Part shown: piece by piece, positions 34,187-43,028 of the stretch
Position numbering within the stretch: the stretch's first letter is position 1
Layout of the letters: every line of letters begins with the position of its first letter
Assembly (NCBI RefSeq): GCF_030811715.1
Contig: NZ_JAUSRH010000014.1
Coordinates: forward strand, 47,914 to 111,913
Source: Sinomonas atrocyanea
GTDB taxonomy: Bacteria; Actinomycetota; Actinomycetes; Actinomycetales; Micrococcaceae
Direction of reading: 5' to 3'
DNA length: 64,000 nucleotides
Notes under the pieces: model-generated
Databases searched by the model: none
Told to the model about the DNA's origin: nothing
Seen by the model: only the letters and a program-made list of their open reading frames with translations
Position numbers and translations under genes: made by a program

Positions 34187-35457
34187 CGGATCCGGGTGAC
34201 GAACACGGCCCCGAGCAGGCCGATGACGGCCGCTGCGATGTAGAGCGACACGTACCCGCCGAGGAACGCGACGAACGGGTAGGCGATCGCCGGGGCGATG
34301 ACCTGCGGCAGCGAGTTGGCGATGTTGATGACGCCGAGGTCCTTGCCGCGGTCCTCGGCGCGCGGGAGGACCTGGGTGACGAGCGCGAAGTCGACGGCCT
34401 GGTAGGCCCCGTACCCGATGCCGAGCACACTCGCGCCCGCGATGGCCCCGGCCCACGTGGGGAAGAGCCCGATCGTCAGCGAGGCGACCGCGATGATGCA
34501 CGAGGAGATCATCACGAGCGGCTTCCGCCGGCCCATGCGGTCGCTGAGCCGGCCGCCGATCACGCTGGTGACGATGACGAGCACGGCGTAGATGCCGGTG
34601 AGGATGAGCACGCCGGTGGCCGGCGCGATCCCGGTGGTCTGCTCGATGCGCACCTCGTCCGTGAGGAAGTACACGAGGTAGAGCAGGATCATGTGGTTCC
34701 CCACGTTCACGAGCAGCTTGGTGAACCATGCCCACGCGAAGTCGGGGTACCGGCGCGGGCTGATCCAGAACGAGGCGAGGAACCTGGAGAGGGAGAAGCC
34801 GCCGAACGCGCCGCGCGGCAGGGCGGCGTCCTCGGCGGTGGCGAGGTACACGACGGTCCCGAGGAGGAGCACCGCCGCGCAGACCACGTAGCCCAGGGAG
34901 AAGCGGCCGGCGACCACGGCCGCCACGACCGCGCCGAGGAGGATACCCACGGTGATGCCCATCGCCGCGAGACCGCCGACGGTTCCGCGCTGGGGCACCG
35001 GGACCTTGTCCGGGATGGCGGCGGTGATCGCCGCGTAGGCGGCATTGCAGCCGGCCTGCACGAGGCACCACAGGGCGGCCATGACCGCCACGTCCGGCGC
35101 ACCCGCGAGCGCCACGAGGCCGATCGCCCCGCCCACGGCGCCGAGGAGCACCCAGGGCCGCCGCCGCCCGAACCGGCCCGGAGTCCTGTCGGAGAGGGCG
35201 CCGGCCAGCGGGTTGCCGACCATGGACACCACCGCGCCGGCTCCGGTGACCAGAGCGAAGATGGCCTCCTTCTGGCCCGGATCGAACGCGGCTGCCTGCT
35301 GGGCCAGGAGCACCTGGAGCGGGCCGAAGAACGCGACGTTGATCCCCACATTGACCAGGACCACGCCGAGGATCCACGGGAACCGGACCGGGGCAGTGGG
35401 CTCGGCGGAGGGTGCAGTGCCGGGCTGGGCGGCGGCGGGGCGGTAGGGCACGGCCAC
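34174..35457 (-). CDS. MFS transporter (GPH/sugar-type)
   Basis: 427 residues from the GTG at 35457, preferred because GGAGG lies six bases upstream; the frame remains open to 35598 but would run into the divergent GntR promoter. About twelve membrane segments with MFS motifs NPLAGALSDRTPGRFGRRRPW and GGRLSDRMGRRKPLV. The double SDRxxGRRRP pattern and the length fit the GPH-like or SLC45-type sugar transporter branch. The stop codon is provided by the repeat at 34165-34186. It is divergent from gntR, which may control it. Confidence 0.85.
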   Translation of the reverse strand: MAVPYRPAAAQPGTAPSAEPTAPVRFPWILGVVLVNVGINVAFFGPLQVLLAQQAAAFDPGQKEAIFALVTGAGAVVSMVGNPLAGALSDRTPGRFGRRRPWVLLGAVGGAIGLVALAGAPDVAVMAALWCLVQAGCNAAYAAITAAIPDKVPVPQRGTVGGLAAMGITVGILLGAVVAAVVAGRFSLGYVVCAAVLLLGTVVYLATAEDAALPRGAFGGFSLSRFLASFWISPRRYPDFAWAWFTKLLVNVGNHMILLYLVYFLTDEVRIEQTTGIAPATGVLILTGIYAVLVIVTSVIGGRLSDRMGRRKPLVMISSCIIAVASLTIGLFPTWAGAIAGASVLGIGYGAYQAVDFALVTQVLPRAEDRGKDLGVINIANSLPQVIAPAIAYPFVAFLGGYVSLYIAAAVIGLLGAVFVTRIRSVA

Positions 35458-35578
35458 GGGGACCTCCGGCTGGGCGGGACTGGTGCCCTCAGGGTACGGC
35501 AGATCGGCGCCGCCGGGCCCTCCATGACGCCGCGGGCGCGCGCGGGCGCGGCCCGGATCAGCGGGTATCGTCGCCTGC

Positions 35579-36268
35579 GTGGAGAACATGGAGAGCACAG
35601 CAACGGCGCCGGACGAGGCGATGGCCGCTCAGGTCTACCAGCAGATCATCGCCTCGATCGTGTCGGGCCAGCTCCAGCCGGGCCAGCGGCTGCGCGAGCG
35701 CGAGCTCTCCGAGCAGTACGGCGTCTCCCGCATCCCGGTGCGCGAGGCCATCCACCGGCTCGAGCAGGACGGCTTCCTGGTCACGGCCCCGCGCCGCGGC
35801 GCGGTGGTGCGGAAGCTGACGCTCAAGGACGTGGACGAGCTGTTCGACCTGCGGGTGCTGCTCGAGTCGTTCGCCGCGGCCCGGGCGGCGGAGCGGGTCG
35901 CCGAGGGCCGGGCGGACGCCTCGGTCCTCAAGGACACGCTGGCCGCCGCGCAGGGCGCACTCGCCGCCGGCGACGCCGAGCTCGCCTCGGACCTCAACGC
36001 GTCCTTCCACGACCAGATCATCGCGCTCACCGACAACGCGCTCCTCGAGCGGTCCATCCGGCCGCTGCGGGGCCTGAACCGCTGGGTCTTCGGCCTGTCC
36101 GTCAACCGCCCCCTCGAGGTGAGCGCGCGCGAGCACGAGGGCCTCGCCGAGGCCATCATCACCGGCCAGCCCCACCTCGCCCAGGCCCTGTCCGAGGCCC
36201 ACGTCGAGGCAGGCCGCAGGCCCGTGCAGGAGGGGCTCGCGGAGCAGCTGGGCGAGCCGGTCCGATAG
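35579..36268 (+). CDS. GntR-family (FadR-type) transcriptional regulator
   Basis: 229 residues. The N-terminal GntR winged helix ([46 protein letters not shown] by its ends) and the all-helical FCD domain with conserved His residues ([20 protein letters not shown]) are present, so this is a metal-assisted FadR/VanR-type repressor of carboxylate or sugar-acid genes. Start GTG 35579; an ATG at 35588 is nearly as good. A TATCGT box 7-12 nt before the GTG suggests a leaderless transcript. The divergent MFS transporter is the obvious target candidate. Confidence 0.9.
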   Translation: MENMESTATAPDEAMAAQVYQQIIASIVSGQLQPGQRLRERELSEQYGVSRIPVREAIHRLEQDGFLVTAPRRGAVVRKLTLKDVDELFDLRVLLESFAAARAAERVAEGRADASVLKDTLAAAQGALAAGDAELASDLNASFHDQIIALTDNALLERSIRPLRGLNRWVFGLSVNRPLEVSAREHEGLAEAIITGQPHLAQALSEAHVEAGRRPVQEGLAEQLGEPVR

Positions 36269-36273
36269 CCCCG

Positions 36274-36303
36274 CCCGGGCAGCCCAGTCCCGGGCAGCCC
36301 AGT
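36274..36303. repeat. 15-bp tandem duplication upstream of the ABC1 gene
   Basis: CCCGGGCAGCCCAGT occurs at 36274-36288 and 36289-36303, followed by CCCGGTAGGCT. It sits in the promoter region of the gene at 36321. Confidence 0.75.
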
Positions 36304-36320
36304 CCCGGTAGGCTCGTCCC

Positions 36321-37985
36321 ATGGCCGCGAGTCCCTGGACCACCCATGCACGGCGCTACCGCGAGATCGCGGACGTGCTGGCCCGGCACGGCCTGAGCCA
36401 GGTTCTCGCCAAGGCCGGCTTCGGCCGGCTCGTCCCCCGCGGGCGGGGCGGCACGGCGGTGCCGGGGAGCCCGGTCGGCGGCCCCGTGCATGTGCGGCTG
36501 GCCCTCGAGGAGCTCGGCCCGACCTTCATGAAGTTCGGCCAGATCCTCTCGACCCGGCCCGACCTGATTCCCGAGGCCTACCAGGCGGAGCTGGCGAAGC
36601 TGCAGGACGCGGCGCCGCCGGTCCCCGCGGAGGCGATCCGCGCCGTCGTCCGCGAGGAGCTCGGTGAGGACGCCTTCGCGGCGTTCTCGACGTTCGACGA
36701 CGTCCCGCTCGCGAGCGCGTCGATCGGCCAGGTCCACGCCGCGCGCCTCGCGGACGGGACGAAGGTGGTGGTCAAGGTCCGCAAGCCGGGCGCGGTCGAG
36801 CGGATCCGGGAGGATCTCGAGATCCTCCACAACGTCGCCGTGCGGGCGAGCCGGGCGTGGCCGGTTCTCGAGGAGTACAACGTGGTGGGTCTCGTGGGCG
36901 AGTTCTCCCGCACGCTCACCAAGGAGCTGGACTACCTCGAGGAGGGCCGCAACGCCGAGCGCTTCGCGGCGAACTTCGCCGGGGACGAACGCTACCGCTT
37001 CCCGCGGGTCTTCTGGCAGACGACGACGTCCCGCGTGCTCACCCTCGAGTTCATGGAGGGGCTGAAGATCAACGACGTCGAGGCGCTCGACGCCGCCGGG
37101 CTGGACCGCCGCGCCCTCGCTGACCACTCTGCGGCGGCCCTCGCGCAGATGATCTTCGAGGACGGGTTCTTCCATGCGGACCCGCACCCCGGGAACATGT
37201 TCGTGGAGCCGGACGGGCGGATCTCCATCATCGACTTCGGCATGGTCGGGGAGATCGACGACAAGCTGCGGGGCGACCTCGGGCACCTGCTCATCGCGCT
37301 CGCCCGCAAGGATGCCCGGCGGCTCGCGCGGGCCCTCGAGGCGATGTCGCTGACCGGCCCGGTCACCGACCGCGCGCGCCTCGCGGCAGACGTCGCCGAG
37401 TTCATCCAGCTGTACGACGGCGTGGACCTCGCCGACGTCAACATCGCCCGGCTGGCCCAGAAGCTCCTGGGCGTGGTGCGGCGCCACCGCCTGCTCATGC
37501 CCGCGGAGGCGGCGATCGTCATCAAGATGATGGTCATGGCCGAGGGCCTGGGCCGCGTGCTGGACCCGGGGTTCCGGCTCTCCCGCGTCCTCGAGCCCCA
37601 CGTGCGCCGGCTGCTGATCGAGCAGTACTCCCCCAGGGCGCTCGTACGGGGCCTCCGCGCCGCGGGCCTCACCGCCCTCGACCTCGCCTCGGACGTCCCC
37701 GACCTCGTGGACAGCCTGAACCGCGTCCTGGACTCGGGCGGCTTCGAGGTGCACCTGCGGGCCTCCGAGCTCGAGCCCCTCGTGGCGCGGGCGGAGCGGA
37801 TCGGGAACAAGGTGCTCGCCGGAGTCATCGCGGCGGCGTTCATCCGCGGCGTGGGCGAGGTCGTCGCCTCCGACAAGCGCTGGCGCGGGTGGCGCGAGCC
37901 GCTCGTGCGGACGGGGCTAGCGGGGCTCGGGGGCCTGACCGGGTACCTCGCCGTGACGACGCTCGGTCGCCGCCGGCGGCGGTAG
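36321..37985 (+). CDS. ABC1/UbiB-family atypical kinase-like protein
   Basis: 554 residues. The family signature KxGQ is KFGQ at 71-74 followed by ILSTRPDLIP, the Ala-rich nucleotide loop ASIGQVH follows, and the catalytic segments HADPHPGN and IIDFGMVG are complete. Two hydrophobic helices near the C-terminus (LVRTGLAGLGGLTGYLAVTTLG) would anchor it in the membrane, as in UbiB/COQ8. UbiB proteins support isoprenoid quinone biosynthesis, here probably menaquinone, through an ATPase activity. A TAGGCT box and direct ATG suggest a leaderless transcript. Confidence 0.93.
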   Translation: MAASPWTTHARRYREIADVLARHGLSQVLAKAGFGRLVPRGRGGTAVPGSPVGGPVHVRLALEELGPTFMKFGQILSTRPDLIPEAYQAELAKLQDAAPPVPAEAIRAVVREELGEDAFAAFSTFDDVPLASASIGQVHAARLADGTKVVVKVRKPGAVERIREDLEILHNVAVRASRAWPVLEEYNVVGLVGEFSRTLTKELDYLEEGRNAERFAANFAGDERYRFPRVFWQTTTSRVLTLEFMEGLKINDVEALDAAGLDRRALADHSAAALAQMIFEDGFFHADPHPGNMFVEPDGRISIIDFGMVGEIDDKLRGDLGHLLIALARKDARRLARALEAMSLTGPVTDRARLAADVAEFIQLYDGVDLADVNIARLAQKLLGVVRRHRLLMPAEAAIVIKMMVMAEGLGRVLDPGFRLSRVLEPHVRRLLIEQYSPRALVRGLRAAGLTALDLASDVPDLVDSLNRVLDSGGFEVHLRASELEPLVARAERIGNKVLAGVIAAAFIRGVGEVVASDKRWRGWREPLVRTGLAGLGGLTGYLAVTTLGRRRRR

Positions 37986-38000
37986 GGCCCTGGTCAGGCG

Positions 38001-38570
38001 TCAGGTCACCGTCAGCTCGGCGGACATGCCCGCAAGGTAGTGGCCGGGGAGGTTGCACAGGAGCTCGTAGCGTCCGGCGGGCAGGTCGAGGGTGACCCAC
38101 GAGGCGGCCCCAGGGGCAATGCCGCCGCCAGTCCCCGCGGCGCAGGACGCCGAGGCCTCGCCCAGGCTGCCCGTCTCGTCCGCGGTCCCGTCTGCTGCCA
38201 CCGGCCGGCCGCCGAGGGCCTGCCCCGCTGGCAGGGCCAGGACCAGCAGCTCGTGCGGGACGCTGCCCAGATTGGTCACCGCGAAGGAGACCTGCCCACG
38301 CGGCACCGAGGCCCGGTCCAAGGCCAGCCGCATGTCCCGGCTCACCATGGGCCGTCCCATCATGGGCCGTCCCCTCATGCCAGCGCCCATGTCCGTCTCG
38401 GTGACCCTGACGGTGGTGCCGGGCAGGCTGGGGGCGCTGCACACGGGCGCCCGGTGCATCACGGCGCCGGGCGGCGGTGCGAGCAGGGCCACGGCGAGCA
38501 GGGACGCCGCCGTCATCAGCACGGCTGCGAGGGCGGCGATGACGGCGGTGTACAGGCCCCGCTTCGTCAC
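38001..38570 (-). CDS. Membrane-anchored cupredoxin-domain copper protein
   Basis: 189 residues. An N-terminal hydrophobic segment (about 8-31) anchors or exports the protein. The cupredoxin fold follows, with type-1 copper ligands His106 (VPHELLVL), Cys172, His177 and Met182 (LLCNLPGHYLAGM). Residues 64-77 contain a GRPM-MGRPM duplication encoded by a 15-bp direct repeat at about 38338-38367. It should act as an extracytoplasmic electron carrier or copper buffer. It overlaps the upstream SHOCT gene by 4 nt (GTGA), so the two form an operon within a metal-handling region. Confidence 0.88.
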   Translation of the reverse strand: MTKRGLYTAVIAALAAVLMTAASLLAVALLAPPPGAVMHRAPVCSAPSLPGTTVRVTETDMGAGMRGRPMMGRPMVSRDMRLALDRASVPRGQVSFAVTNLGSVPHELLVLALPAGQALGGRPVAADGTADETGSLGEASASCAAGTGGGIAPGAASWVTLDLPAGRYELLCNLPGHYLAGMSAELTVT

Positions 38571-38824
38571 GGCCTGCGCCTGAGGGCGTCGAGGCGGGCC
38601 CTGTACTCCGTCTCGTCGATCTCGCCGCGCGCGAACCGCTGCGCCAGGATCCGCTCCGGGTCATCCTGCTGGGGACCCTGGGTGTAGTGGACGCCGCCTC
38701 CGCCGCGGTAACCGCGGACCAGAAGGACGACGACGACCGCCAAGCCGCCCCAGAACAGGAGCACGACCACGCCCATCACCACCCAGGCCCAGACGCCCCC
38801 GCCGCCGTACCAGCCGTACATCAT
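38567..38824 (-). CDS. SHOCT-domain membrane protein
   Basis: 85 residues. One membrane helix (VWAWVVMGVVVLLFWGG and on) and a C-terminal SHOCT motif, DPERILAQRFARGEIDETEYRARLDAL by its ends. The ATG at 38824 is chosen because GGAGGAGG lies eight bases upstream; a GTG at 38842 would add six residues. SHOCT proteins are small oligomerisation modules. The 4-nt overlap with the cupredoxin gene indicates coupled expression. Confidence 0.88.
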   Translation of the reverse strand: MMYGWYGGGGVWAWVVMGVVVLLFWGGLAVVVVLLVRGYRGGGGVHYTQGPQQDDPERILAQRFARGEIDETEYRARLDALRRRP

Positions 38825-38910
38825 GCCGTCCTCCTCCGACACGGCGAGTGTGCGCCTGCCCGGCCGTTCCCGGCAGGGCCGTCGGGCCCGGATCCGCGGG
38901 CGCTCGGGGT

Positions 38911-40017
38911 CTAGCGCGCGCCCTGCGCCGTCACGGCGATGGTGACGTCCTCAAGGTTGGGCAGGGCGTGCCCGAGCCGGTGGGCGCCAGCCGACCGCAG
39001 CTCGTCCGTCTGGGCGGCGGTCGCGGACGGGTCCACGCGGACCACGGCGGAGCCGTGGAGGCGGTGGCCGATCCACCGCAGCTGGACGCGCTCGACGGCG
39101 AGCACCCCAGGGGTGCGGGCCAAGGCGTGCTCGGCGCGGTCGACGAGGTCGGGCTCAATGCCGTCGAGCAGGCGGCGGCCGAGGCTGCGGACCGTGCCCC
39201 ACAGGAGCACGAAGATCGCGACGCTGATCAGCAGGCCGACGATCGGGTCGGCCAGCGGGAAGCCGAGCATGACGCCGACCGCGCCGACGACCACGGCGAG
39301 GGAGGTGAACCCGTCGGTGCGGGCGTGGACGCCGTCGGCCACGAGGGCCGCCGAGCCGATCTTGCGGCCCACGCGGATGCGGTAGACGGCCACGGCCTCG
39401 TTGCCGGCGAAGCCGATCACTCCGGCCGCGGCGACCCACCAGAGGTTCTCGAGCGGATGGGGGTGGAAGAGCCGGTCGATCGACTGCCAGCCCGCCACGA
39501 TGGCCGAGAGGGCGACGACCGCGATGATGAACAGGCCCGAGAGGTCTTCGGCCTTGCCGAGGCCGTAGGTGTAGCGCCGGGTCGCGGGGCGGCGGGCCAG
39601 GAGGAAGGCCACCCAAAGCGGGACGGCCGTGAGCGCGTCCGAGAAGTTGTGCACGGTGTCCGCGAGGAGCGCCACCGAGCCGCTGATGAGCACCACGAGG
39701 AACTGCAGGACCGTGGTGCCCAGGAGCACAAAGAGGCTGATCTTCAGCGCACGGACGCCCTCTGTGCTCGCCTCGAGGGCGTCATCGATCGAGTCGGAGG
39801 AATCGTGGGTGTGCGGGACGAAGAACTCCTTGAGCGTCCCGAGGAAGCCGTGGTGGTGGTCGTGGTCATGGCTGTGGCCGTGGTCATGGTCGTGGCTGTG
39901 CGGGTGCCCGTGATCGTGCCCATGGCCGTAGTCATGCCCGTGGTCGTGCCGGTGGTCATGGTCGTGGTCGTGGTGCTGGTCCGCTTCCGTGGAGTGCGGG
40001 GCGTGCTCGGCGCTCAT
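38911..40017 (-). CDS. CDF-family cation efflux protein with His-rich N-terminus
   Basis: 368 residues. Residues 15-57 are a His/Asp-rich metal-binding tract (repeated DHDH and HGHDH). Six membrane segments and the CDF motifs HNFSDAL and DGVHARTDGFTS give the transmembrane Asp/His zinc site, and a C-terminal cytoplasmic ferredoxin-like domain follows. It should export Zn, Co or Cd in exchange for protons. The ATG overlaps the arsR stop by 4 nt, making an arsR-CDF operon controlled by the ArsR protein. Confidence 0.92.
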   Translation of the reverse strand: MSAEHAPHSTEADQHHDHDHDHRHDHGHDYGHGHDHGHPHSHDHDHGHSHDHDHHHGFLGTLKEFFVPHTHDSSDSIDDALEASTEGVRALKISLFVLLGTTVLQFLVVLISGSVALLADTVHNFSDALTAVPLWVAFLLARRPATRRYTYGLGKAEDLSGLFIIAVVALSAIVAGWQSIDRLFHPHPLENLWWVAAAGVIGFAGNEAVAVYRIRVGRKIGSAALVADGVHARTDGFTSLAVVVGAVGVMLGFPLADPIVGLLISVAIFVLLWGTVRSLGRRLLDGIEPDLVDRAEHALARTPGVLAVERVQLRWIGHRLHGSAVVRVDPSATAAQTDELRSAGAHRLGHALPNLEDVTIAVTAQGAR

Positions 40018-40400
40018 GCGCTCTCCTTCTCCTTCCGGCCGGCGTCGGCCTGGGCGTGGTGGTGGCGCGGGACTCCTCCGAGGGAGTGCTCGGCCTGGAA
40101 GATCGCATCGGAGACCATCTGCGAGGCGTGCTCATTGGCCAGCCGGTAGAAGGCCCTCGTCCCCTCCTGGCGGGCGGTGACGATCCGGGCCAGGCGGAGC
40201 TTGGCCAGATGCTGCGACACGCCCGCCGGCGCCTTGCCCACCGATTCCGCGAGCTCGTTCACGGACAGCTCTCCCTGGGCCCGCAGCGCGAGGATGATCC
40301 GCACGCGGGTCGCGTCGGCGAGCATCGAGAACACCTCGACCGCGAGGTCCACGTACTGCGAATCGGGGTCCAGCCCGCAGATCTTCTTATCTGCATTCAT
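40014..40400 (-). CDS. ArsR/SmtB-family metal-responsive repressor
   Basis: 128 residues. The winged helix is GELSVNELAESVGKAPAGVSQHLAKLRLARIVTARQEGTRAFYRLA by its ends, with the ArsR ELxVxELA and VSQHLxxLR motifs. Cys8 and His residues in the flexible ends (ANEHASQM, RHHHAQAD) are candidate metal ligands, fitting a CzrA/NmtR-like sensor for Zn, Co or Ni. The start codon lies in a TTATCTGC/GCAGATAA operator, and promoter spacing predicts leaderless mRNA. Confidence 0.92.
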   Translation of the reverse strand: MNADKKICGLDPDSQYVDLAVEVFSMLADATRVRIILALRAQGELSVNELAESVGKAPAGVSQHLAKLRLARIVTARQEGTRAFYRLANEHASQMVSDAIFQAEHSLGGVPRHHHAQADAGRKEKESA

Positions 40401-40435
40401 ACGCAGATAATGGCACTCCGGCGCGGTGAGGGCAA
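40387..40435 (-). promoter_or_regulatory. arsR promoter and operator, overlapping the start codon
   Basis: Reverse strand: TTGCCC (40435-40430), 17-nt spacer, CATTAT (40412-40407), then the ATG at 40400, six nt later. A perfect inverted repeat TTATCTGC (40387-40394) and GCAGATAA (40403-40410) with 8-nt spacer covers the -10 box and start codon. Binding of ArsR there would block initiation. Confidence 0.75.
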
Positions 40436-40442
40436 AGCCGGC

Positions 40443-41357
40443 TCAGTGGTGCAGGTGCTCCTGGTCCCGGTGCGCGGCGTTCTCGAGCTGGAAGGTGGAG
40501 TGCTCGACGGGGACGTCGAAGTGCTCGGCGACGCACTCCTGGAGCTGCACGAGGATCTGCTGCGAGTGGCCGTTGACGAGGCATTCGTCCTTGAGGGTCA
40601 CGTGGCCGGTGATCACCGGGGTGCCGGTGCCGATGAGGGTCGCATGGAGATCGTGGACGTCGAGGACGTGCGGCAGGGCGAGCATGTGCTCCCGCACGGC
40701 CCGGAGGTCGAGGCCCTTCGGGGTGGCGGCCAGGAGGACGTCCGTGGTCTCCTTGAGCAGACGCAGGGTGCGGGGCACGATGAGTGCGCCGATGAGGAGC
40801 GAGACCAGGGCGTCGGCGCGGGTGAACCCGGTCAGGGCGATCACGATCGCGGCGATGATCACGGCGGCGGAGCCGAGCGCGTCGTTGAGCACCTCGAGGA
40901 ACGCCGCCCGGAGGTTGAAGCTGGCGTGCCGCCCGCCGGCGAGGACCAGCAGGGCGATCGCGTTGCCGCAGAGCCCGATCACGCCGAACCAGAGCATCGC
41001 GGACGAGCCGACCTCGGGCGGTTCGATGAGGCGGCGGATCGCCTCGACGAGGACGAGGGTGCCGACGACGAGCAGGAGCCCGGCCTGGAGGGCGGCGGCC
41101 AGGACCTCGGCCCGCCGGTAGCCCCACGTGCGTTCCGGGGTGCGGGGCCGCAGGGCGAGCGAGGCCGCGATCAATGCGATGACGAGCCCGGAGGCGTCGG
41201 TGAACATGTGCCCGGCGTCGGCGAGGAGCGCAAGGGAGCCGGACAGGACCGCGCCGACGATCTCCGCGGCCAGGATCAGCACGGTCACGCAGAGCGCCGC
41301 GAGGAGGCGCCGGCGGTCCTGGGTCGCGCCGGCATGGGAGTGGTCGTGCCCACTCAT
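40443..41357 (-). CDS. CDF-family cation efflux protein (CzcD-like)
   Basis: 304 residues from the ATG at 41357, seven nt after AAGGAG; the GTG at 41372 lies within that ribosome binding site and is rejected. A short His-rich start (GHDHSHAG), six membrane segments, the metal motifs LLADAGHMFTDASG and FLEVLNDALGS, and a C-terminal domain ending NAAHRDQEHLHH fit CzcD/DmeF exporters of Zn, Co or Cd. It lies upstream of arsR on the same strand, separated by the arsR promoter, so its expression is probably separate. Confidence 0.92.
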   Translation of the reverse strand: MSGHDHSHAGATQDRRRLLAALCVTVLILAAEIVGAVLSGSLALLADAGHMFTDASGLVIALIAASLALRPRTPERTWGYRRAEVLAAALQAGLLLVVGTLVLVEAIRRLIEPPEVGSSAMLWFGVIGLCGNAIALLVLAGGRHASFNLRAAFLEVLNDALGSAAVIIAAIVIALTGFTRADALVSLLIGALIVPRTLRLLKETTDVLLAATPKGLDLRAVREHMLALPHVLDVHDLHATLIGTGTPVITGHVTLKDECLVNGHSQQILVQLQECVAEHFDVPVEHSTFQLENAAHRDQEHLHH

Positions 41358-41446
41358 CACGGGCTCCTTCACTTGGTCGTGCGCTGCGGCATGGTGCCGG
41401 CGCAGACCACAACGCTACAGAAGGTCCCGCGGCGATGCGAAGAGCC

Positions 41447-41857
41447 CTAGTGCCCCGCCACGGCGGCGAGGGCCGCGCGGAGCCGGGTGCCGGCGTCGTC
41501 CGCCACCTCGCGGACCCGCTCGCTCGAGCTGAGCTGGACCATGGTCTGCGGGTCGATCGCCTCGACGGTCGTGGCATCCGCGTCCGCGCCCCGGCGCACC
41601 ACCACGTTGCAGGGCAGAAGCGCCCCCATCTCGGGCTCGGCTGCCAGCGCGCGGCTGGCGAGGTTCGGGTTGCAGGCGCCCAGGATCACGTAGTCGCCCA
41701 CGGCATTGGCGGCGTCCGGCCCGAGCTTCGCGGCGAAGGTGGTCCTGATGTCGATCTCGGTCAGGACGCCGAAGCCCTGGTCCTTGAGCGCCGACCGCAC
41801 GGCCTCGACCGCCTCGGCATACGGAAGCTGGACGTGGGTGGTGAGCGTGTACGTCAT
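41447..41857 (-). CDS. DUF302 protein
   Basis: 136 residues. The DUF302 pattern is clear: early strand TYTLTTHVQLPYAEAVEAVR, ALKDQGFGVLTEID, and the Cys/Asn-containing LGACNPNLASRALAAEPEMGALLPCNVVV shown by its ends. The CNP and LPCN motifs place two cysteines close in the fold, possibly for metal or thiol chemistry. DUF302 genes occur commonly with copper resistance genes, as here. No signal peptide. Confidence 0.9.
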   Translation of the reverse strand: MTYTLTTHVQLPYAEAVEAVRSALKDQGFGVLTEIDIRTTFAAKLGPDAANAVGDYVILGACNPNLASRALAAEPEMGALLPCNVVVRRGADADATTVEAIDPQTMVQLSSSERVREVADDAGTRLRAALAAVAGH

Positions 41858-41939
41858 GCCCCGAGGCTCCCAGCCCCGCGGCGGCGGATCAAGACCCCGG
41901 ACGGGGCGCGCCGGGCGGGGACCCGGCGCACCCAGCCGC

Positions 41940-42542
41940 TCAGAGCTGGCTCAGCAGGCTCTTCATGGACCCGATCTCCTGGGTCTGCGAGTCCACGATC
42001 GAGCCGGCCATGGCCAGCGCCTCGCGGTACGATCCGCCGGCCTTCTCGGTCTGGGCCATCGCGACAGCGCCCTCGTGGTGGGCGATCATCTGGCTCAGGA
42101 ACAGCCGGGAGGCCTGCCGGGCATCGGCGGCCCGCAACTTCCCGAGGTCCTCGGCGCTGAGCATGCCGTCCATGGCGTGGCCGGCGTCGCCGGGCATAGC
42201 GCTGGGCTGGTTCCAGCCGTCCAGCCAGCCCCTGAGCGTCGCGATCTCCGGCGCCTGGGCGCCCTTGATCCGCTGGGCGAGGGAGCTGACGCGGCCGTCG
42301 AGGCCGGGCTTGGCCAGCACGATCTCGCTCATCTCGACCGCCTGCTCGTGGTGGGGGATCATCATCTGCGCGAACATGACGTCCTGGGCATTGAAGGCCG
42401 CGCCGGCCGTGCTCGGGGCCGAGGGGACGGGAATCGCGTGGCTGCCGTGGGCGGCCGGGGCGGACTGGGCTGGGGTTCCGCACCCTGCGAGGGCGAGCGT
42501 GAGGAGGGCAGCAGCGGGCAGGGCGATGGTCTTGGTGTTCAC
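41940..42542 (-). CDS. DUF305 lipoprotein
   Basis: 200 residues with a lipoprotein signal (lipobox LALAGC, Cys21) and a DUF305 four-helix region containing the paired motifs MMIPHHEQAVEM and MIAHHEGAVAM. The His-His pairs resemble ferritin-like metal sites. DUF305 proteins are usually periplasmic or membrane-attached copper-associated proteins in actinobacteria. The GTG at 42542 has GGAAGA in good spacing. Confidence 0.92.
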   Translation of the reverse strand: MNTKTIALPAAALLTLALAGCGTPAQSAPAAHGSHAIPVPSAPSTAGAAFNAQDVMFAQMMIPHHEQAVEMSEIVLAKPGLDGRVSSLAQRIKGAQAPEIATLRGWLDGWNQPSAMPGDAGHAMDGMLSAEDLGKLRAADARQASRLFLSQMIAHHEGAVAMAQTEKAGGSYREALAMAGSIVDSQTQEIGSMKSLLSQL

Positions 42543-42592
42543 AGTGTCTTCCGATCAGTAGGGATGCGTGGGAGCGGGCGCTGGGGCCGCCG

Positions 42593-43024
42593 TCACGTCC
42601 TGCTGATCGAGAGTTGGTCGAGGTCTGGCGTGGGCGCGCGGGGCTGCACTGCGGCCGGGACGGCGCCCCGGGGGACGGGCGGCAGCGCGTCTGACCGACT
42701 GAGCACGACGGCGGCGGGCGGCGCCGGGGGCAGCACGCCGGGCGCCGGGGTGCAGTGGGCCGTCGCCTCGCCGGGCGCTGGCTGCCCGTGGGCGCAGGCG
42801 CCGGTGGGGCTGGCGATCAGCGAGTGCCCACCGGCGTGCAGGGCGGCCGGTGCCGCTGGAGGCATCGGCCGGTGGTCGCCGCCGAGCATGTGCATGCCCA
42901 GCAGGCCTGCCACGACGGCTGCCACGAGGAGCAGCGCCCGGGCAGATCGCCACAACTCGCGGCCCCGAAGCCGCCCAAAGGCCCTGGTGGCGGTTCCAGT
43001 TGTGTCGATCTGCACGCTCCCCAT
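42593..43024 (-). CDS. DUF6153-family small membrane protein
   Basis: 143 residues from the ATG at 43024, four bases after the copB stop; an in-frame TTG at 43036 would overlap copB. One hydrophobic segment (ALLLVAAVVAGLLGMHMLGG) with GMHMLGGDH is followed by a Pro/Ala-rich extracytoplasmic tail with Cys-His pairs (GACAHGQPAP, ATAHCTPAPG). The family is restricted mostly to actinobacteria and lies next to DUF305 or copper ATPase genes. It is probably coexpressed with copB. Confidence 0.82.
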   Translation of the reverse strand: MGSVQIDTTGTATRAFGRLRGRELWRSARALLLVAAVVAGLLGMHMLGGDHRPMPPAAPAALHAGGHSLIASPTGACAHGQPAPGEATAHCTPAPGVLPPAPPAAVVLSRSDALPPVPRGAVPAAVQPRAPTPDLDQLSISRT

Positions 43025-43028
43025 CGTG

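Noticed and set aside
41372..41372. Upstream GTG start for the CzcD-like gene
   Set aside because: The GTG lies inside the AAGGAG ribosome binding site that serves the ATG at 41357.
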